Part shown: positions 55,020-63,382 of the stretch, piece by piece
How positions within the stretch are numbered: position 1 is the stretch's first letter
Layout of the letters: every line of letters begins with the position of its first letter
Assembly: GCA_009377755.1 (NCBI GenBank)
Contig: WHTM01000019.1
Location: 26,017 to 90,016, forward strand
DNA: 64,000 nt
Source: Hyphomicrobiales bacterium
GTDB taxonomy: Bacteria; Pseudomonadota; Alphaproteobacteria; Rhizobiales; Xanthobacteraceae
Direction: 5' to 3'
Program-made: the position numbers and the translations under genes
The notes under the pieces: model-generated
What the model saw: the letters and a program-made list of their open reading frames with translations, nothing else
Told to the model about the DNA's origin: nothing
The model's database searches: none

Positions 55020-55140
55020 GATCTCCTCCACCAAGGGGAAGGAGACGGTGCTTGGGCCCGCGAGCCTTACGGGGCGACCGTCGTTGGCCCCGCAACCTAC
55101 CTTGTACCTGAGATCTGGCCCGCGTTCAACATCACACTTG
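55020..55140 (-). ncRNA. Structured leader of chrB (candidate cis-regulatory RNA)
   Basis: On the minus strand the leader can fold as follows. Stem GCGGGCC (55123-55117) pairs with GGCTCGC (55066-55060) over 7 bp with one G-U. It encloses hairpin CGGGGC (55092-55087)/GCCCCG (55075-55070). Next to the gene, TCTCC (55045-55041) pairs with GGAGA (55026-55022), which would cover the GGAGGAG ribosome site. This looks like an aptamer plus a translation switch. From memory, conserved chrB leader RNA motifs have been described; membership must be tested with a covariance model. Confidence 0.45.
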
Positions 55141-55200
55141 CAACGAAGCCCCGTGGCGAACGCGCTCGCAAGTTGCGGCGCCTTTCGCTATCTCCTTGCG

Positions 55201-56124
55201 ATGATCGATCCGGCTCGGCAGCGCCGCCAGCGACTCATCGGTGTGGCGCTGATGTGCGGGGCGGTAGCGCTCTTCACGTTTCTCGACACGACGGCGAAGT
55301 ATCTCGGCGCCCATATGGATACCGTGCAGGTGGTCTGGGCGCGCTACGCCAGTGCGTTCCTGCTGGCCCTAGCGATCTTCAATCCGCTGACCCGGCCAGG
55401 GGTCATGGTTTCGCGCCGGCCGGCGCTCCAGCTCACCCGCTCGCTGATGATGCTCGGCTCGACGGTGCTCAATTTCTATGCACTGCGTTACCTGCAGCTT
55501 GATCAGACCCTGGCGATCTTTTTCTCGACGCCGTTCGTGGTTGCCGCTCTGGCCGGACCGATGCTCGGCGAGTGGATCGGCTGGCGGCGCTGGACGGCGA
55601 TCTCGATCGGATTCCTCGGGGTTGTTCTCGTGGTTCGCCCCGGATTCGGTGGAATCCACCCGGCGGCGCTGCTCTCGGTCGCCGGCGTGTTCTGCTTCGC
55701 CCTGTACGGCGTGATGACCCGCATGCTGGCGCGCTATGATTCCAGCGAAACGCAATTGTTCTACGGCAATCTGGTCGGCGTGGTGCTGATGTCGCTGGTG
55801 GTGCCGTTCTTCTGGACCACGCCCATCAGTCCGGTAATCGTCGGGCTGATGATTCTGATGGGCGCGCTCGGCAGCTTCGGCCACTACCTGCTGATCGCCG
55901 GGCACCGGCTGGCTCCTGCCTCGGTGCTGTCGCCGTTCATGTACACGCAGCTCATCTGGGGCATTGCGCTCGGCTACCTCGTGTTTCGCGACATCCCGAG
56001 CGGCTGGACCCTGGCGGGCGCCGGCGTGGTCATCGCGTCCGGGCTCTACCTGCTCAACCGCGAACGCACGCTGCACAGTGTCGAAGCGGCGCAAGCGACC
56101 AGCGACGCGACCGGGCCGCGGTAA
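55201..56124 (+). CDS. DMT superfamily transporter (EamA family), copy 1
   Basis: This 307-residue protein has ten hydrophobic helices in two EamA repeats. Family segments include Q-V-V-W-A-R-Y-A-S-A-F, A-L-R-Y-L-Q-L-D-Q-T and S-P-F-M-Y-T-Q-L-I-W-G-I-A-L-G-Y near the end. ATG 55201 places the first helix normally; the longer frame is the antisense of the chrB leader. It is followed by a close paralogue. An exporter of metabolites is typical for the family; the substrate is unknown. Confidence 0.87.
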   Translation: MIDPARQRRQRLIGVALMCGAVALFTFLDTTAKYLGAHMDTVQVVWARYASAFLLALAIFNPLTRPGVMVSRRPALQLTRSLMMLGSTVLNFYALRYLQLDQTLAIFFSTPFVVAALAGPMLGEWIGWRRWTAISIGFLGVVLVVRPGFGGIHPAALLSVAGVFCFALYGVMTRMLARYDSSETQLFYGNLVGVVLMSLVVPFFWTTPISPVIVGLMILMGALGSFGHYLLIAGHRLAPASVLSPFMYTQLIWGIALGYLVFRDIPSGWTLAGAGVVIASGLYLLNRERTLHSVEAAQATSDATGPR

Positions 56125-56182
56125 CGTGATGACGCGTGGCAGGCCGCCACTGCCGACGGGCTCGCCAGAGCATCCCGGGCCG

Positions 56183-57103
56183 ATGACCAATCACGCCGTG
56201 GCCCGCCGCCAGCGTCTCGCCGGCATTGCCCTGATGTGCACGGCGGTCGCGTGCCTCACCTTCGTCGACGCGCTCTCGAAATATCTGGTCGGCTACATGG
56301 AGCCGCTGCAGGTGGTGTGGGCGCGCTACACCAGCGCGTTCGTCCTGGCGTTCGTGGTCTCCAATCCGCTCACACGGCCGGGAATGCTGGTCACGCGCCG
56401 GCCCTTGCTGCAGCTGTCGCGGTCCATCTTCATGGTCGGCGGCACGTTTCTCAACGTGCTGGCGCTGCGCTACCTGCAGATCGATCAGACGCTGTCGATC
56501 GTCTTCTCCACGCCGTTCCTGGTGGCCGCCATGGCTGGCCCGCTGCTCGGCGAATGGATCGGCTGGCGCCGCTGGATTGCTATTACGGTCGGGTTCGTCG
56601 GCGTGCTGGTCGTGATCCGGCCGGGCTTCGACATGCACCCGGCGGCACTGTTGTCGGTGGCGACGGCCGTCTGCTATGCGTTCTACGGTATCATCACCCG
56701 GCTCTTGTCGCACACCGACTCCAACGAGACGCAGCTATTCTACGGCAATTTCGTCGGCGCCGTGGCGATGTGTTGCGTCGTATGGTTCGTCTGGACCACG
56801 CCCGAGAGCCTTTGGCTCGTGGCACTGATGGTGTTCATCGGCGGCTTCGGCAGCGTCGGCCACTATCTCCTGATTGCCGCGCACCGGCTGGCGCCCGCAT
56901 CGCTGATTTCGCCGTTCATGTACACCCAACTGGTCTGGGGCATCACGCTCGGCTATCTGATTTTCCAAGACGTACCCAGCAGCTGGACCCTGGCGGGCGC
57001 CAGCATCGTGGTCGGGTCCGGCCTCTACCTCGTCAACCGCGAGCGCAAGCGGCACAGCACCGAGGCGGCGCGTGCGACCAGCGATACGGCGGGGCCCCAT
57101 TGA
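56183..57103 (+). CDS. DMT superfamily transporter (EamA family), copy 2
   Basis: This 306-residue paralogue of the preceding gene is aligned end to end without major gaps. Blocks such as Q-V-V-W-A-R-Y, A-L-R-Y-L-Q, G-E-W-I-G-W-R-R-W and S-P-F-M-Y-T-Q-L are shared, as is the C-terminal A-T-S-D-(A/T) tail. ATG 56183 gives the same N-terminal layout as copy 1; ATG 56129 would add 18 residues. A tandem gene duplication is evident. Confidence 0.86.
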   Translation: MTNHAVARRQRLAGIALMCTAVACLTFVDALSKYLVGYMEPLQVVWARYTSAFVLAFVVSNPLTRPGMLVTRRPLLQLSRSIFMVGGTFLNVLALRYLQIDQTLSIVFSTPFLVAAMAGPLLGEWIGWRRWIAITVGFVGVLVVIRPGFDMHPAALLSVATAVCYAFYGIITRLLSHTDSNETQLFYGNFVGAVAMCCVVWFVWTTPESLWLVALMVFIGGFGSVGHYLLIAAHRLAPASLISPFMYTQLVWGITLGYLIFQDVPSSWTLAGASIVVGSGLYLVNRERKRHSTEAARATSDTAGPH

Positions 57104-57171
57104 TTCGATCCTGCGAAGCCCCGAATTGTCTGGAGGGTAACGTCCAGGAAGAAGGTCGAAAGGAAACAAGC

Positions 57172-58152
57172 ATGGCCGACGACAAGGCCGAAGTCCTGAT
57201 GATCGGCCCGGTGAAGAAGCTCATCGCCGATGGGCTGAACGCCGCGTTCAAGTTGCACGTCATGGCGACAGCCAAGGACGGCGAGGCGCTGCTCGCCGAG
57301 ATCGCGCCGCGCGTGCGGGCGATCGCCAGCAGCGCGCCGTCGGCGAAGGCGGACCGCGCATTGATCCGGCGACTGCCGCGACTAGAGATCATATCCAGCT
57401 TCGGCGTCGGCTACGACAACATCGACATCAAGGCTGCCGTCGAGCACAAGATCGTCGTCGCTAATACCCCGCAGGTGCTCACCGAAGAGGTGGCCGATAC
57501 TGCGCTTGGGCTGCTGCTCTGCACGGTTCGTGAGTTTCCCCAGGCCGATCGCTTCGTCCGCGCCGGAAAATGGAAGTCCGGGGACTACCCGCTCAGCAAG
57601 GCGACGCTGCGCAACCGTATCGTCGGCATGGCCGGGCTCGGACAGATCGGCAAGGCGATCGCGCGGCGGCTCGACGCCTTCGGCGTGCCGGTGGTCTATC
57701 ACAGCCGCAGTCCGCAAAAGGACGTGGGCTATCGCTACTATCCGAAGCTCGTCGACATGGCGCGCGATGTCGACACGCTGATCGTGATCACACCCGGCGG
57801 GCCGGCGACCCGCAATCTGATCAATGCCGAGGTGCTCGCCGCGCTCGGCCCAAACGGCATCCTGATCAACATGGCGCGCGGCTCGGTGGTCGACGAGCGG
57901 GCGTTGATCAAGGCGCTCGAGGACCGCACGATCTACTCCGCCGGCCTCGATGTGTTCGTCAACGAGCCGCAGGTCCCCGCGGAACTGCTGGCGATGGACC
58001 ACATCGTATTGTTCCCGCACCTCGGCTCGTCGTCGCAGTTCACGCGGGCCAAGATGGAGCAACTTGTCGTCGATAACCTGCTGGCGTGGCAAGCCGGCAA
58101 GCCGCCGCTCACCCCTCTGCCGGAGACGCCTTGGGCGGGGTGGAAGGGGTAG
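57172..58152 (+). CDS. D-2-hydroxyacid dehydrogenase (NAD(P)-dependent, hydroxypyruvate/glyoxylate reductase-like)
   Basis: This 326-residue oxidoreductase has the Rossmann motif G-L-G-Q-I-G near residue 160. Catalytic residues are the Arg in N-M-A-R-G-S-V-V-D, Glu in D-V-F-V-N-E-P and His in F-P-H-L-G-S. It reduces a 2-keto acid such as glyoxylate or hydroxypyruvate. AAAGGAA precedes ATG 57172. It follows the transporter pair by 68 bp and may be in the same transcript. Confidence 0.9.
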   Translation: MADDKAEVLMIGPVKKLIADGLNAAFKLHVMATAKDGEALLAEIAPRVRAIASSAPSAKADRALIRRLPRLEIISSFGVGYDNIDIKAAVEHKIVVANTPQVLTEEVADTALGLLLCTVREFPQADRFVRAGKWKSGDYPLSKATLRNRIVGMAGLGQIGKAIARRLDAFGVPVVYHSRSPQKDVGYRYYPKLVDMARDVDTLIVITPGGPATRNLINAEVLAALGPNGILINMARGSVVDERALIKALEDRTIYSAGLDVFVNEPQVPAELLAMDHIVLFPHLGSSSQFTRAKMEQLVVDNLLAWQAGKPPLTPLPETPWAGWKG

Positions 58153-58172
58153 CTCGTTGCAACAAAGGACGA

Positions 58173-58279
58173 CCTCATCCTGAGGAGGCGCGAAGCGCCG
58201 TCTCGAAGGATGGCCGCGAACACTGAATACGCCGCCATCCTTCGAGACGCATCGCTGCGCGATGCTCCTCAGGATGAGG
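58173..58279. repeat. Dispersed palindromic element, CCTCATCCTGAGGAG class (copy 2)
   Basis: CCTCATCCTGAGGAG (58173-58187) and CTCCTCAGGATGAGG (58265-58279) are perfect inverse complements. The inner arms GTCTCGAAGGATGG and CCATCCTTCGAGAC also pair. Better conserved than copy 1 at 3146-3241. It separates two convergent genes. Confidence 0.8.
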
Positions 58280-58362
58280 CCGCAAGACCATCGATACGCG
58301 TACGATGCACATTCGAGGTTTCCGCCGACCCTCATGAGACGACGATGATGTCGAGGGACGCC

Positions 58363-59424
58363 TCAGTTCAGCCGGAGCTCCGTGATGTGGCCTGGATCGG
58401 GCTTAGGCTCGCCCCGCTCGACGCGTTTGACGATCTCCGTCAACGTCGCATTGGCCCGGCACGAGACTCCGAGTTTTTCGCCTTCACGCGCCACCAGACC
58501 GTTGAGGAATTCGATCTCGGTGCGTCGGCCCTTCTGCATGTCCTGCCCCATCGACGGCCGCTGCCCGGATGCGGTACGGCCGGCGTCCTTGAAGCGCTGT
58601 TCGTCGCAGGTCCGCATCGCCGCTTCATCGCCCTCGCCCGCGCGCGCGATCGTCTCGGGCGGCAGATGCAAAATGTCTTCGAGCTGATAGCCGAGCGCCT
58701 GTCCAACGCGGATAGCTTCGCTGCCGAGCCGGGTCGAGAACCGGCGGATCGGATCGCTCTTCAGCATGTCGCCGCCGCCGAGGCCGGTGCAGGCGGAGAG
58801 CCCATTCTGCATCGCGTTGGCGACCAGCTTCGACCAGCGCTCGCCCCACAGGTTCTCGGTCACCTTGGCGCTGTCGGAATAGCCAACAAGGCGGCAGACC
58901 TCCTCGGCGCGCCGCGTGACGCGGCCATGCACCTCGCCGGCGCGAAACACCGTGTGCGCCGCGCCATGCTTGGCGGCGCCGCGGTGGACCAAGCCCGGCT
59001 CCGGCAGGTTGACCGTGATGCTTGAGGCGACGCAGCCGAGCGTCTTGCCCCAGCCGACAATGCCGGCGATGGTTTCCTCGTTCATGCAATTCTGCAGCGA
59101 GACCACGTAGCCGTCGGGCGCGAGATATTGCTGGATCAGCATCGTCGCCCAGGCCGTGTCGTACGACTTCATGCACACGAAGGCGATGTCGACCGGCGGC
59201 TCCTTGGCAAGCTGCTGCGCGTCCGTCACATGCAGGGCCCGCACCGGCACGGTGAACTCCGGCTCCGTCATGGCGTGCGTCACGCGAAGCCCATGCTTTC
59301 GCATGTGCTCGACATGGTTGGGCCAGGGATCGATGAACGTCACATCCTCGCCCGCCTGCACCATATGGGCGCCGGTATATCCGCCGACCGCCCCCGCTCC
59401 GACAAACGCGATTCTCCGGCCCAT
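58363..59424 (-). CDS. Ketopantoate reductase PanE/ApbA family protein
   Basis: This 353-residue NADP-dependent reductase has G-A-G-A-V-G-G-Y at residues 9-16, V-C-M-K-S-Y-D-T with the conserved Lys, S-L-Q-N-C-M-N-E and W-S-K-L-V-A-N-A-M-Q-N-G. The C-terminal segment R-R-T-E-I-E-F-L-N-G contains the usual E-x-x-x-x-x-G element. It is longer than classic PanE, as in the paralogues used in catabolic pathways. True pantothenate synthesis is not shown by the context. Confidence 0.86.
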   Translation of the reverse strand: MGRRIAFVGAGAVGGYTGAHMVQAGEDVTFIDPWPNHVEHMRKHGLRVTHAMTEPEFTVPVRALHVTDAQQLAKEPPVDIAFVCMKSYDTAWATMLIQQYLAPDGYVVSLQNCMNEETIAGIVGWGKTLGCVASSITVNLPEPGLVHRGAAKHGAAHTVFRAGEVHGRVTRRAEEVCRLVGYSDSAKVTENLWGERWSKLVANAMQNGLSACTGLGGGDMLKSDPIRRFSTRLGSEAIRVGQALGYQLEDILHLPPETIARAGEGDEAAMRTCDEQRFKDAGRTASGQRPSMGQDMQKGRRTEIEFLNGLVAREGEKLGVSCRANATLTEIVKRVERGEPKPDPGHITELRLN

Positions 59425-59609
59425 GCTGTCCTCCCGGCGTGCCGATCGCCGAACCTAGCGCGGCAGCGGCGACGGGCACAACGGAAGGGGCGGCTTGGGG
59501 TCGATCAAAGAACGCCGGTTTGCCAAAGGTTGATGTCGTCAGGGGCCATATCAACCGCAATCGGCGCATTCCCCGCACGCGGTGCGGCGTGACCGCACCC
59601 AACCCCAAG

Positions 59610-59822
59610 CTAGATCAGCTTCAACCCCTTCATGCTGGCGTGCCCGTCCTTGCCGACGATGATGTGATCGTGCACTGCGATACCGAGCGGCTTTGCCACG
59701 TCGATGATCGCTTGCGTCATCTGGATGTCGGCGTGCGACGGCGTCGGATCTCCGGAAGGATGATTGTGCAGAACCGAACCACTCGATGTAAACATATGAA
59801 CTATATGCGCTAACTGGTCTGC
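59610..59822 (-). pseudogene. radC: 5'-truncated radC (JAB/MPN domain) fragment
   Basis: About 70 codons remain. They encode the C-terminal JAMM part of Rad[12 protein letters not shown], then [15 protein letters not shown] and a normal end. The upstream Glu of the JAMM site and the whole N-terminal HhH part are missing; an in-frame stop lies just before 59822. RadC-type genes are often next to or inside integrative elements, and this fragment marks the edge of the accessory island. Confidence 0.75.
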
Positions 59823-59829
59823 TCAACGA

Positions 59830-59892
59830 CGTTGGGGACGCGGATTGGGGACGGTAGTGCATGCTTTTGCGTGATCGTAACCGTCCCCAACG
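59830..59892. repeat. Direct and inverted GGGGACG repeats at the island edge
   Basis: TTGGGGACG occurs at 59832-59840 and 59845-59853. Both can pair with the single right arm ACCGTCCCCAACG (59880-59892). The element sits between the radC remnant and the stop of the HTH gene. It may be a terminator, a mobile-element remnant or a junction. Confidence 0.55.
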
Positions 59893-60108
59893 CTAGCTCA
59901 CGTTTAGTCCTTTCGACGCACGACAAGTCACAAGATTTTTTCGATCCCACGCATCAAGTTCGACCACCGGATACAAGACGGCTTTACCGATCTTGACGTA
60001 CGCCGGTCCGATTCGCATCGCACGCCAATTCCGCAGCGTGCCCACTGTGACCTCGCCACGGTACCGTGCAGACACTTCCTCTGGGGTGAGAAACTTGGCG
60101 TCCGACAT
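59893..60108 (-). CDS. Small helix-turn-helix protein (AlpA/excisionase-like)
   Basis: This 71-residue DNA-binding protein reads F-L-T-P-E-E-V-S-A-R-Y, then T-V-G-T-L-R-N-W-R-A-M-R-I-G-P-A-Y-V-K-I-G-K. That is the helix-turn-helix plus wing pattern of HTH_17 proteins that act as excisionases or regulators in mobile islands. ATG 60108 has GGAGA 6 nt upstream. It lies 262 bp downstream of the effector gene on the same strand. No integrase gene is in view. Confidence 0.82.
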   Translation of the reverse strand: MSDAKFLTPEEVSARYRGEVTVGTLRNWRAMRIGPAYVKIGKAVLYPVVELDAWDRKNLVTCRASKGLNVS

Positions 60109-60370
60109 TCGCATTCTCCATCACTCCGCCGCACAACACGTCACGGTCGAGATGTTGACGTCCGGAATGACGGAAGAAAACGATATTTTCAATGAGGTCG
60201 CGTAGCTCGCGTCAAACGCGGACGACTTGGCGGGTCGGCCTTCGTTAATAATCGCAGGATGGCGTGACGACGCGTAGTAAAAATACTTACGCCTCTCGGT
60301 CTTGGATTCACTATGGAAGGCAGCGCGCAGCACGGAAGGCTGTGGCGGGCGCACGCCGTTTAGGTCTGCT
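60109..60370. other. Spacer without recognised gene
   Basis: The only open frame (60121-60354, minus) has composition and start context unlike its neighbours and no recognisable motif. The stretch is less GC-rich than the rest (for example around 60165-60290), so it may hold the promoter of the HTH gene. Confidence 0.4.
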
Positions 60371-61900
60371 TCAAGCTAGATGCGTTACAGGTAACGTGAG
60401 CGACGGCGTATAGGAGCGGCCTCGTCCGCCATCAAAATCAAACTCGTACAGGCGGACAGAACCGAGGGCCGGCTGGCGTTGGCCGAGAAAGAAAGTGAAG
60501 GCATTCGGGGCGGCAACGAAAAGATGTGTGAGACCAGCCCCAGTGGCGGGGCGAGCGGCGCGGACGGAAGTCGTCGTGGCATCGGCGAGCTCGAACGCGT
60601 GCCGGCCGCATGCGACCGACTGAGCCCCAGAGCCGGTACCCGGTTTCAGGATCAGCAGCCGTCCCACATGCGGAAGCGTGGCCTCGCAATATCGCCGCAC
60701 GTCTGCTGAAACGTCATGTGTCAGGCTGATCGCGACGGCAAGATCGGGCTGGTCAGTGCAGAGTTCCACCGATTCCGCGAGGAGGGTCGGCCAGTTTGCA
60801 TCGGAGACCATGTCGTCGGCGGCCCACAAACGACGGCCCGTGCTACGCTGTTCAAGTTCGACATGACGGCCGGACTTGATGTTGATGATGGAGCCGGCGG
60901 CGAAGGCCAGCGTGACGTGAGCGTCAAGTGCGAGCCGCAGCCGCGGCTGATCCTTGGCCGCCATGAGCAGGAAGCTCCTGAGCGCGGGGTAGAGCGAGGA
61001 CTCCCAATCACTGTCGCTGCGGATGTAGCGTTCGTCGAAGGCAGGGATCAGATCGAGGACCGCGTGGCAACGCTCCTCGAGCCTGTCGATGGCGTGCTCG
61101 AATGATTTCACGCCATAGACACGGGGCCCGCCTTGCGTAGACCCGAGCAGATCCTCGCGTGCGCAGATCGCCCGGAAACCCGAGCGATCGAAATCGAGCC
61201 GCCCCTGTGCCATCCATTGAAAGACGACGTCGTCATAGGCAAACGCGCTCTGGTTCGGCGGGATACGCCGTAGACCGACATAGGCAAACAGCATGTCCAG
61301 GTTGTCACGCAGGACGTCGAGCGTGTCCGTGGCCTCGCCGAACGCGAGCGTGCGTGCCAGGAGCCGAAGCTCCTCCTCGTCAATGCTCAGATGCTCGCGC
61401 CACGCTTTGCGCACTGCGCCCGCTTTGCTGTTGTCCGTCAGGGAGCCATACAGCCGGTCGAGCCGCATGGCGCCGGAGCGGTTACCGACCATCTCGCGGA
61501 GCGGATCGTTGCGGTCGAGGCGCCAATTCGTCACCAGCTTGAATCGCACGCCCACTCCGGTAGGCGCATAGGCGAGCTGTGCTACGCGCGCCCGCTGCAA
61601 CAGAGATCGCGCATTGGCGTTGATGAATTCCGGATCGACGAGATGGGTGTAGCCATAGCTGTCCGGCGTCACGTGCCATTTGCATTGCATGTGCTCGCGC
61701 CGGAGCGGGTCGCCGTACTGATCCAGCGCGCTGCGCGCCGGGTCGTATTCGACCCAGATATCGTCGAAGCCCTTCGGCCCGGTCTCGAAGCCGACACGCA
61801 CGACCGGGCTTTCGGGATCGAGCAGGCGGGCCGCGTGCAACCAAAAGAGGCGCGCCTGAAACGTGTCGCCGTCGCGCCGCACAGTCACCGCCTGGGTCAT
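60371..61900 (-). CDS. cap4: CBASS effector: nuclease-SAVED fusion (Cap4-like)
   Basis: This 509-residue protein has an N-terminal nuclease-like domain (F-D-D-I-W-V at 45-50, then M-Q-C-K-W-H with Gln72-x-Lys74), matching the D...QxK pattern of the PD-(D/E)XK Cap4 nuclease domain. A helical middle follows. The C-terminal SAVED domain (about 340-505) carries L-A-V-A-I-S-L-T-H-D-V near its start and H-L-F-V-A-A-P-N-A-F-T-F-F-L-G near its end, followed by V-R-L-Y-E-F-D. SAVED binds cyclic oligonucleotides and triggers the nuclease, degrading DNA on phage infection. GGGGGAA precedes ATG 61900, 10 bp after the ATPase gene. Confidence 0.85.
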   Translation of the reverse strand: MTQAVTVRRDGDTFQARLFWLHAARLLDPESPVVRVGFETGPKGFDDIWVEYDPARSALDQYGDPLRREHMQCKWHVTPDSYGYTHLVDPEFINANARSLLQRARVAQLAYAPTGVGVRFKLVTNWRLDRNDPLREMVGNRSGAMRLDRLYGSLTDNSKAGAVRKAWREHLSIDEEELRLLARTLAFGEATDTLDVLRDNLDMLFAYVGLRRIPPNQSAFAYDDVVFQWMAQGRLDFDRSGFRAICAREDLLGSTQGGPRVYGVKSFEHAIDRLEERCHAVLDLIPAFDERYIRSDSDWESSLYPALRSFLLMAAKDQPRLRLALDAHVTLAFAAGSIINIKSGRHVELEQRSTGRRLWAADDMVSDANWPTLLAESVELCTDQPDLAVAISLTHDVSADVRRYCEATLPHVGRLLILKPGTGSGAQSVACGRHAFELADATTTSVRAARPATGAGLTHLFVAAPNAFTFFLGQRQPALGSVRLYEFDFDGGRGRSYTPSLTLPVTHLA

Positions 61901-61910
61901 GGCTTCCCCC

Positions 61911-62858
61911 TCATGCCGCCGCGTCGCGGTCCCGGAAAGGCGGCGTCGGAGTCATGGTCCGGGCGATCTCGACGGCGCGCGCGCCATCGACCGGCCGCGA
62001 CGGATAAGCGTCGAGGACGATCGCCGGTAGCAACCGCTGGGTCAGGTCCGAGAAGGTGAAGCCATAATCGTGCGCCCCCCGCTTCGGTCCAGTGGCAGTG
62101 ACGAGGGATTCGATATGGTGACGACCAAGGCCGATGGACTCCAGGCGGCTCGACAGAACGAAGCGGCGCTGCTCCTCGCCAGGGCGGGCAAAGCTCAGCA
62201 CATCGGCCGCGCGCCGCCGCACCGCCGGATCGAGCGCGCTTAGGCGATTTGTGCACATCAGCACGGCGGCAGGAAGCTTGGCGTTGGCGATGCGGTCGAT
62301 GCCGCGGATGAAGGCGTTCACGCCGGCTCTGTCCTCGTGGTGCATTTGCGCCGCCTCGCGCGACTGCGCGAGCGCGTCGGCTTCGTCGACAAGAAGGATC
62401 ACCGCTCCGCGCGCTTTGGCAGAAGCGGACTTCAGCTTGGTCGCCTCGGCGACGGTATAGTCGAAGGCTGCCGTCAGCAGTTGCGTCATTTCGCCGACCC
62501 GACCTTGACCGCGTGTCGAAAGACTCAGCGGCAGAAGGGTGATGTCGATCTTTTCCTGCCGCGCGACCGCGTCCCCGATCGTCTCGGCGAGTTCGGTCTT
62601 GCCGGATCCCACATCTCCTGCGAGCACCACCAAGGGAGGACGGCGCAGAACCACATCAAGGAGCGGCTCGGCGCCTGGGTGGTGACGTCGAGCCCAGTCC
62701 GTCAGCCCGCCTGGGTTGACGAGAAGCCCTAGGATCTTGGTCAGTCGGCTTTTCTGATCATCAAGGCCGATCAGCCTTGCGAGCCGCGATTGCGGGTCGA
62801 AATCGGGATAGGTGATGCGCCGCTCGAAGAGCTCATCCAAAGTGGGTTTGGTGTTCAT
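61911..62858 (-). CDS. cap6: TRIP13-like AAA+ ATPase of HORMA CBASS (Cap6-like)
   Basis: This 315-residue AAA+ ATPase has Walker A G-D-V-G-S-G-K-T (81-88), Walker B V-I-L-L-V-D-E-A-D (Asp158, Glu159), sensor-1 Asn204 in M-C-T-N-R-L and an Arg cluster at 214-216 suitable as the finger. In type III CBASS such enzymes remodel the HORMA protein to switch the cyclase off. ATG 62858 overlaps the HORMA stop by one base (TGATG), so translation is coupled. The upstream extension of the frame is shadow of the HORMA gene. Confidence 0.87.
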   Translation of the reverse strand: MNTKPTLDELFERRITYPDFDPQSRLARLIGLDDQKSRLTKILGLLVNPGGLTDWARRHHPGAEPLLDVVLRRPPLVVLAGDVGSGKTELAETIGDAVARQEKIDITLLPLSLSTRGQGRVGEMTQLLTAAFDYTVAEATKLKSASAKARGAVILLVDEADALAQSREAAQMHHEDRAGVNAFIRGIDRIANAKLPAAVLMCTNRLSALDPAVRRRAADVLSFARPGEEQRRFVLSSRLESIGLGRHHIESLVTATGPKRGAHDYGFTFSDLTQRLLPAIVLDAYPSRPVDGARAVEIARTMTPTPPFRDRDAAA

Positions 62859-63373
62859 CAGAAGCTCCTGACACAGGCGCGATCGAGGGCCCGCCCGCCG
62901 GATGAATAGATGCGGTCGTTGTCGAGATATCCGGAAACGCCCGGCTCGGCCGCGCCATTGCGTGAGAAGGGAAGCGTCGCCTTGAATGCGTCGCGCTGCG
63001 CCTGGCTCAACTGATCCCACGCGGCGCTGTAGGTCATATAGCTGTAGAAAGAAGCACCGCTGATGTCCGCCCCAGGCCGGATCCGACCTGGATCGTCGTC
63101 ATTGGCTGAGGCACCGGCAAGATCCCGCGCGGTGTAGCGCAGCGTCGGCTCGATCCAGTTGCCATCCTTCCTGAAGCCGTAGGTGACCGTGCCGAGGTAG
63201 CCGGCTCTGATCATCTCGGTCGCTTCGGCTTCGTAGCTCGCAATGCTCTCATCGGACGGACTGCCATAGAAGCGCTGCATGCGCTTCAGGTCGGTCGCGA
63301 CCTTGGCCGCCATATGCCGGGCGTGGGTGACCGTGAAGGTCGAACTCTCGGTGTAGCTCAAACTGTAGGACAT
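62858..63373 (-). CDS. Bacterial HORMA domain protein of CBASS
   Basis: This 171-residue protein resembles bacterial HORMA family 1. Typical segments are T-F-T-V-T-H-A-R-H-M-A-A-K-V, D-L-K-R-M-Q-R-F-Y-G, G-Y-L-G-T-V-T-Y-G-F-R-K-D-G-N-W-I-E and G-A-S-F-Y-S-Y-M-T-Y-S. The family senses a closure peptide, presumably from phage proteins, and activates the neighbouring cyclase. It lies 9 bp after the cyclase fragment and overlaps the TRIP13-like gene. Family call rests on recall of the motif pattern and on the adjacent genes. Confidence 0.82.
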   Translation of the reverse strand: MSYSLSYTESSTFTVTHARHMAAKVATDLKRMQRFYGSPSDESIASYEAEATEMIRAGYLGTVTYGFRKDGNWIEPTLRYTARDLAGASANDDDPGRIRPGADISGASFYSYMTYSAAWDQLSQAQRDAFKATLPFSRNGAAEPGVSGYLDNDRIYSSGGRALDRACVRSF

Positions 63374-63382
63374 GGATTGACC

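Noticed and set aside
60121..60354. 77-codon minus-strand frame between the HTH gene and the SAVED effector
   Set aside because: No ribosome site, no motif, composition unlike the flanking genes; more likely noncoding.
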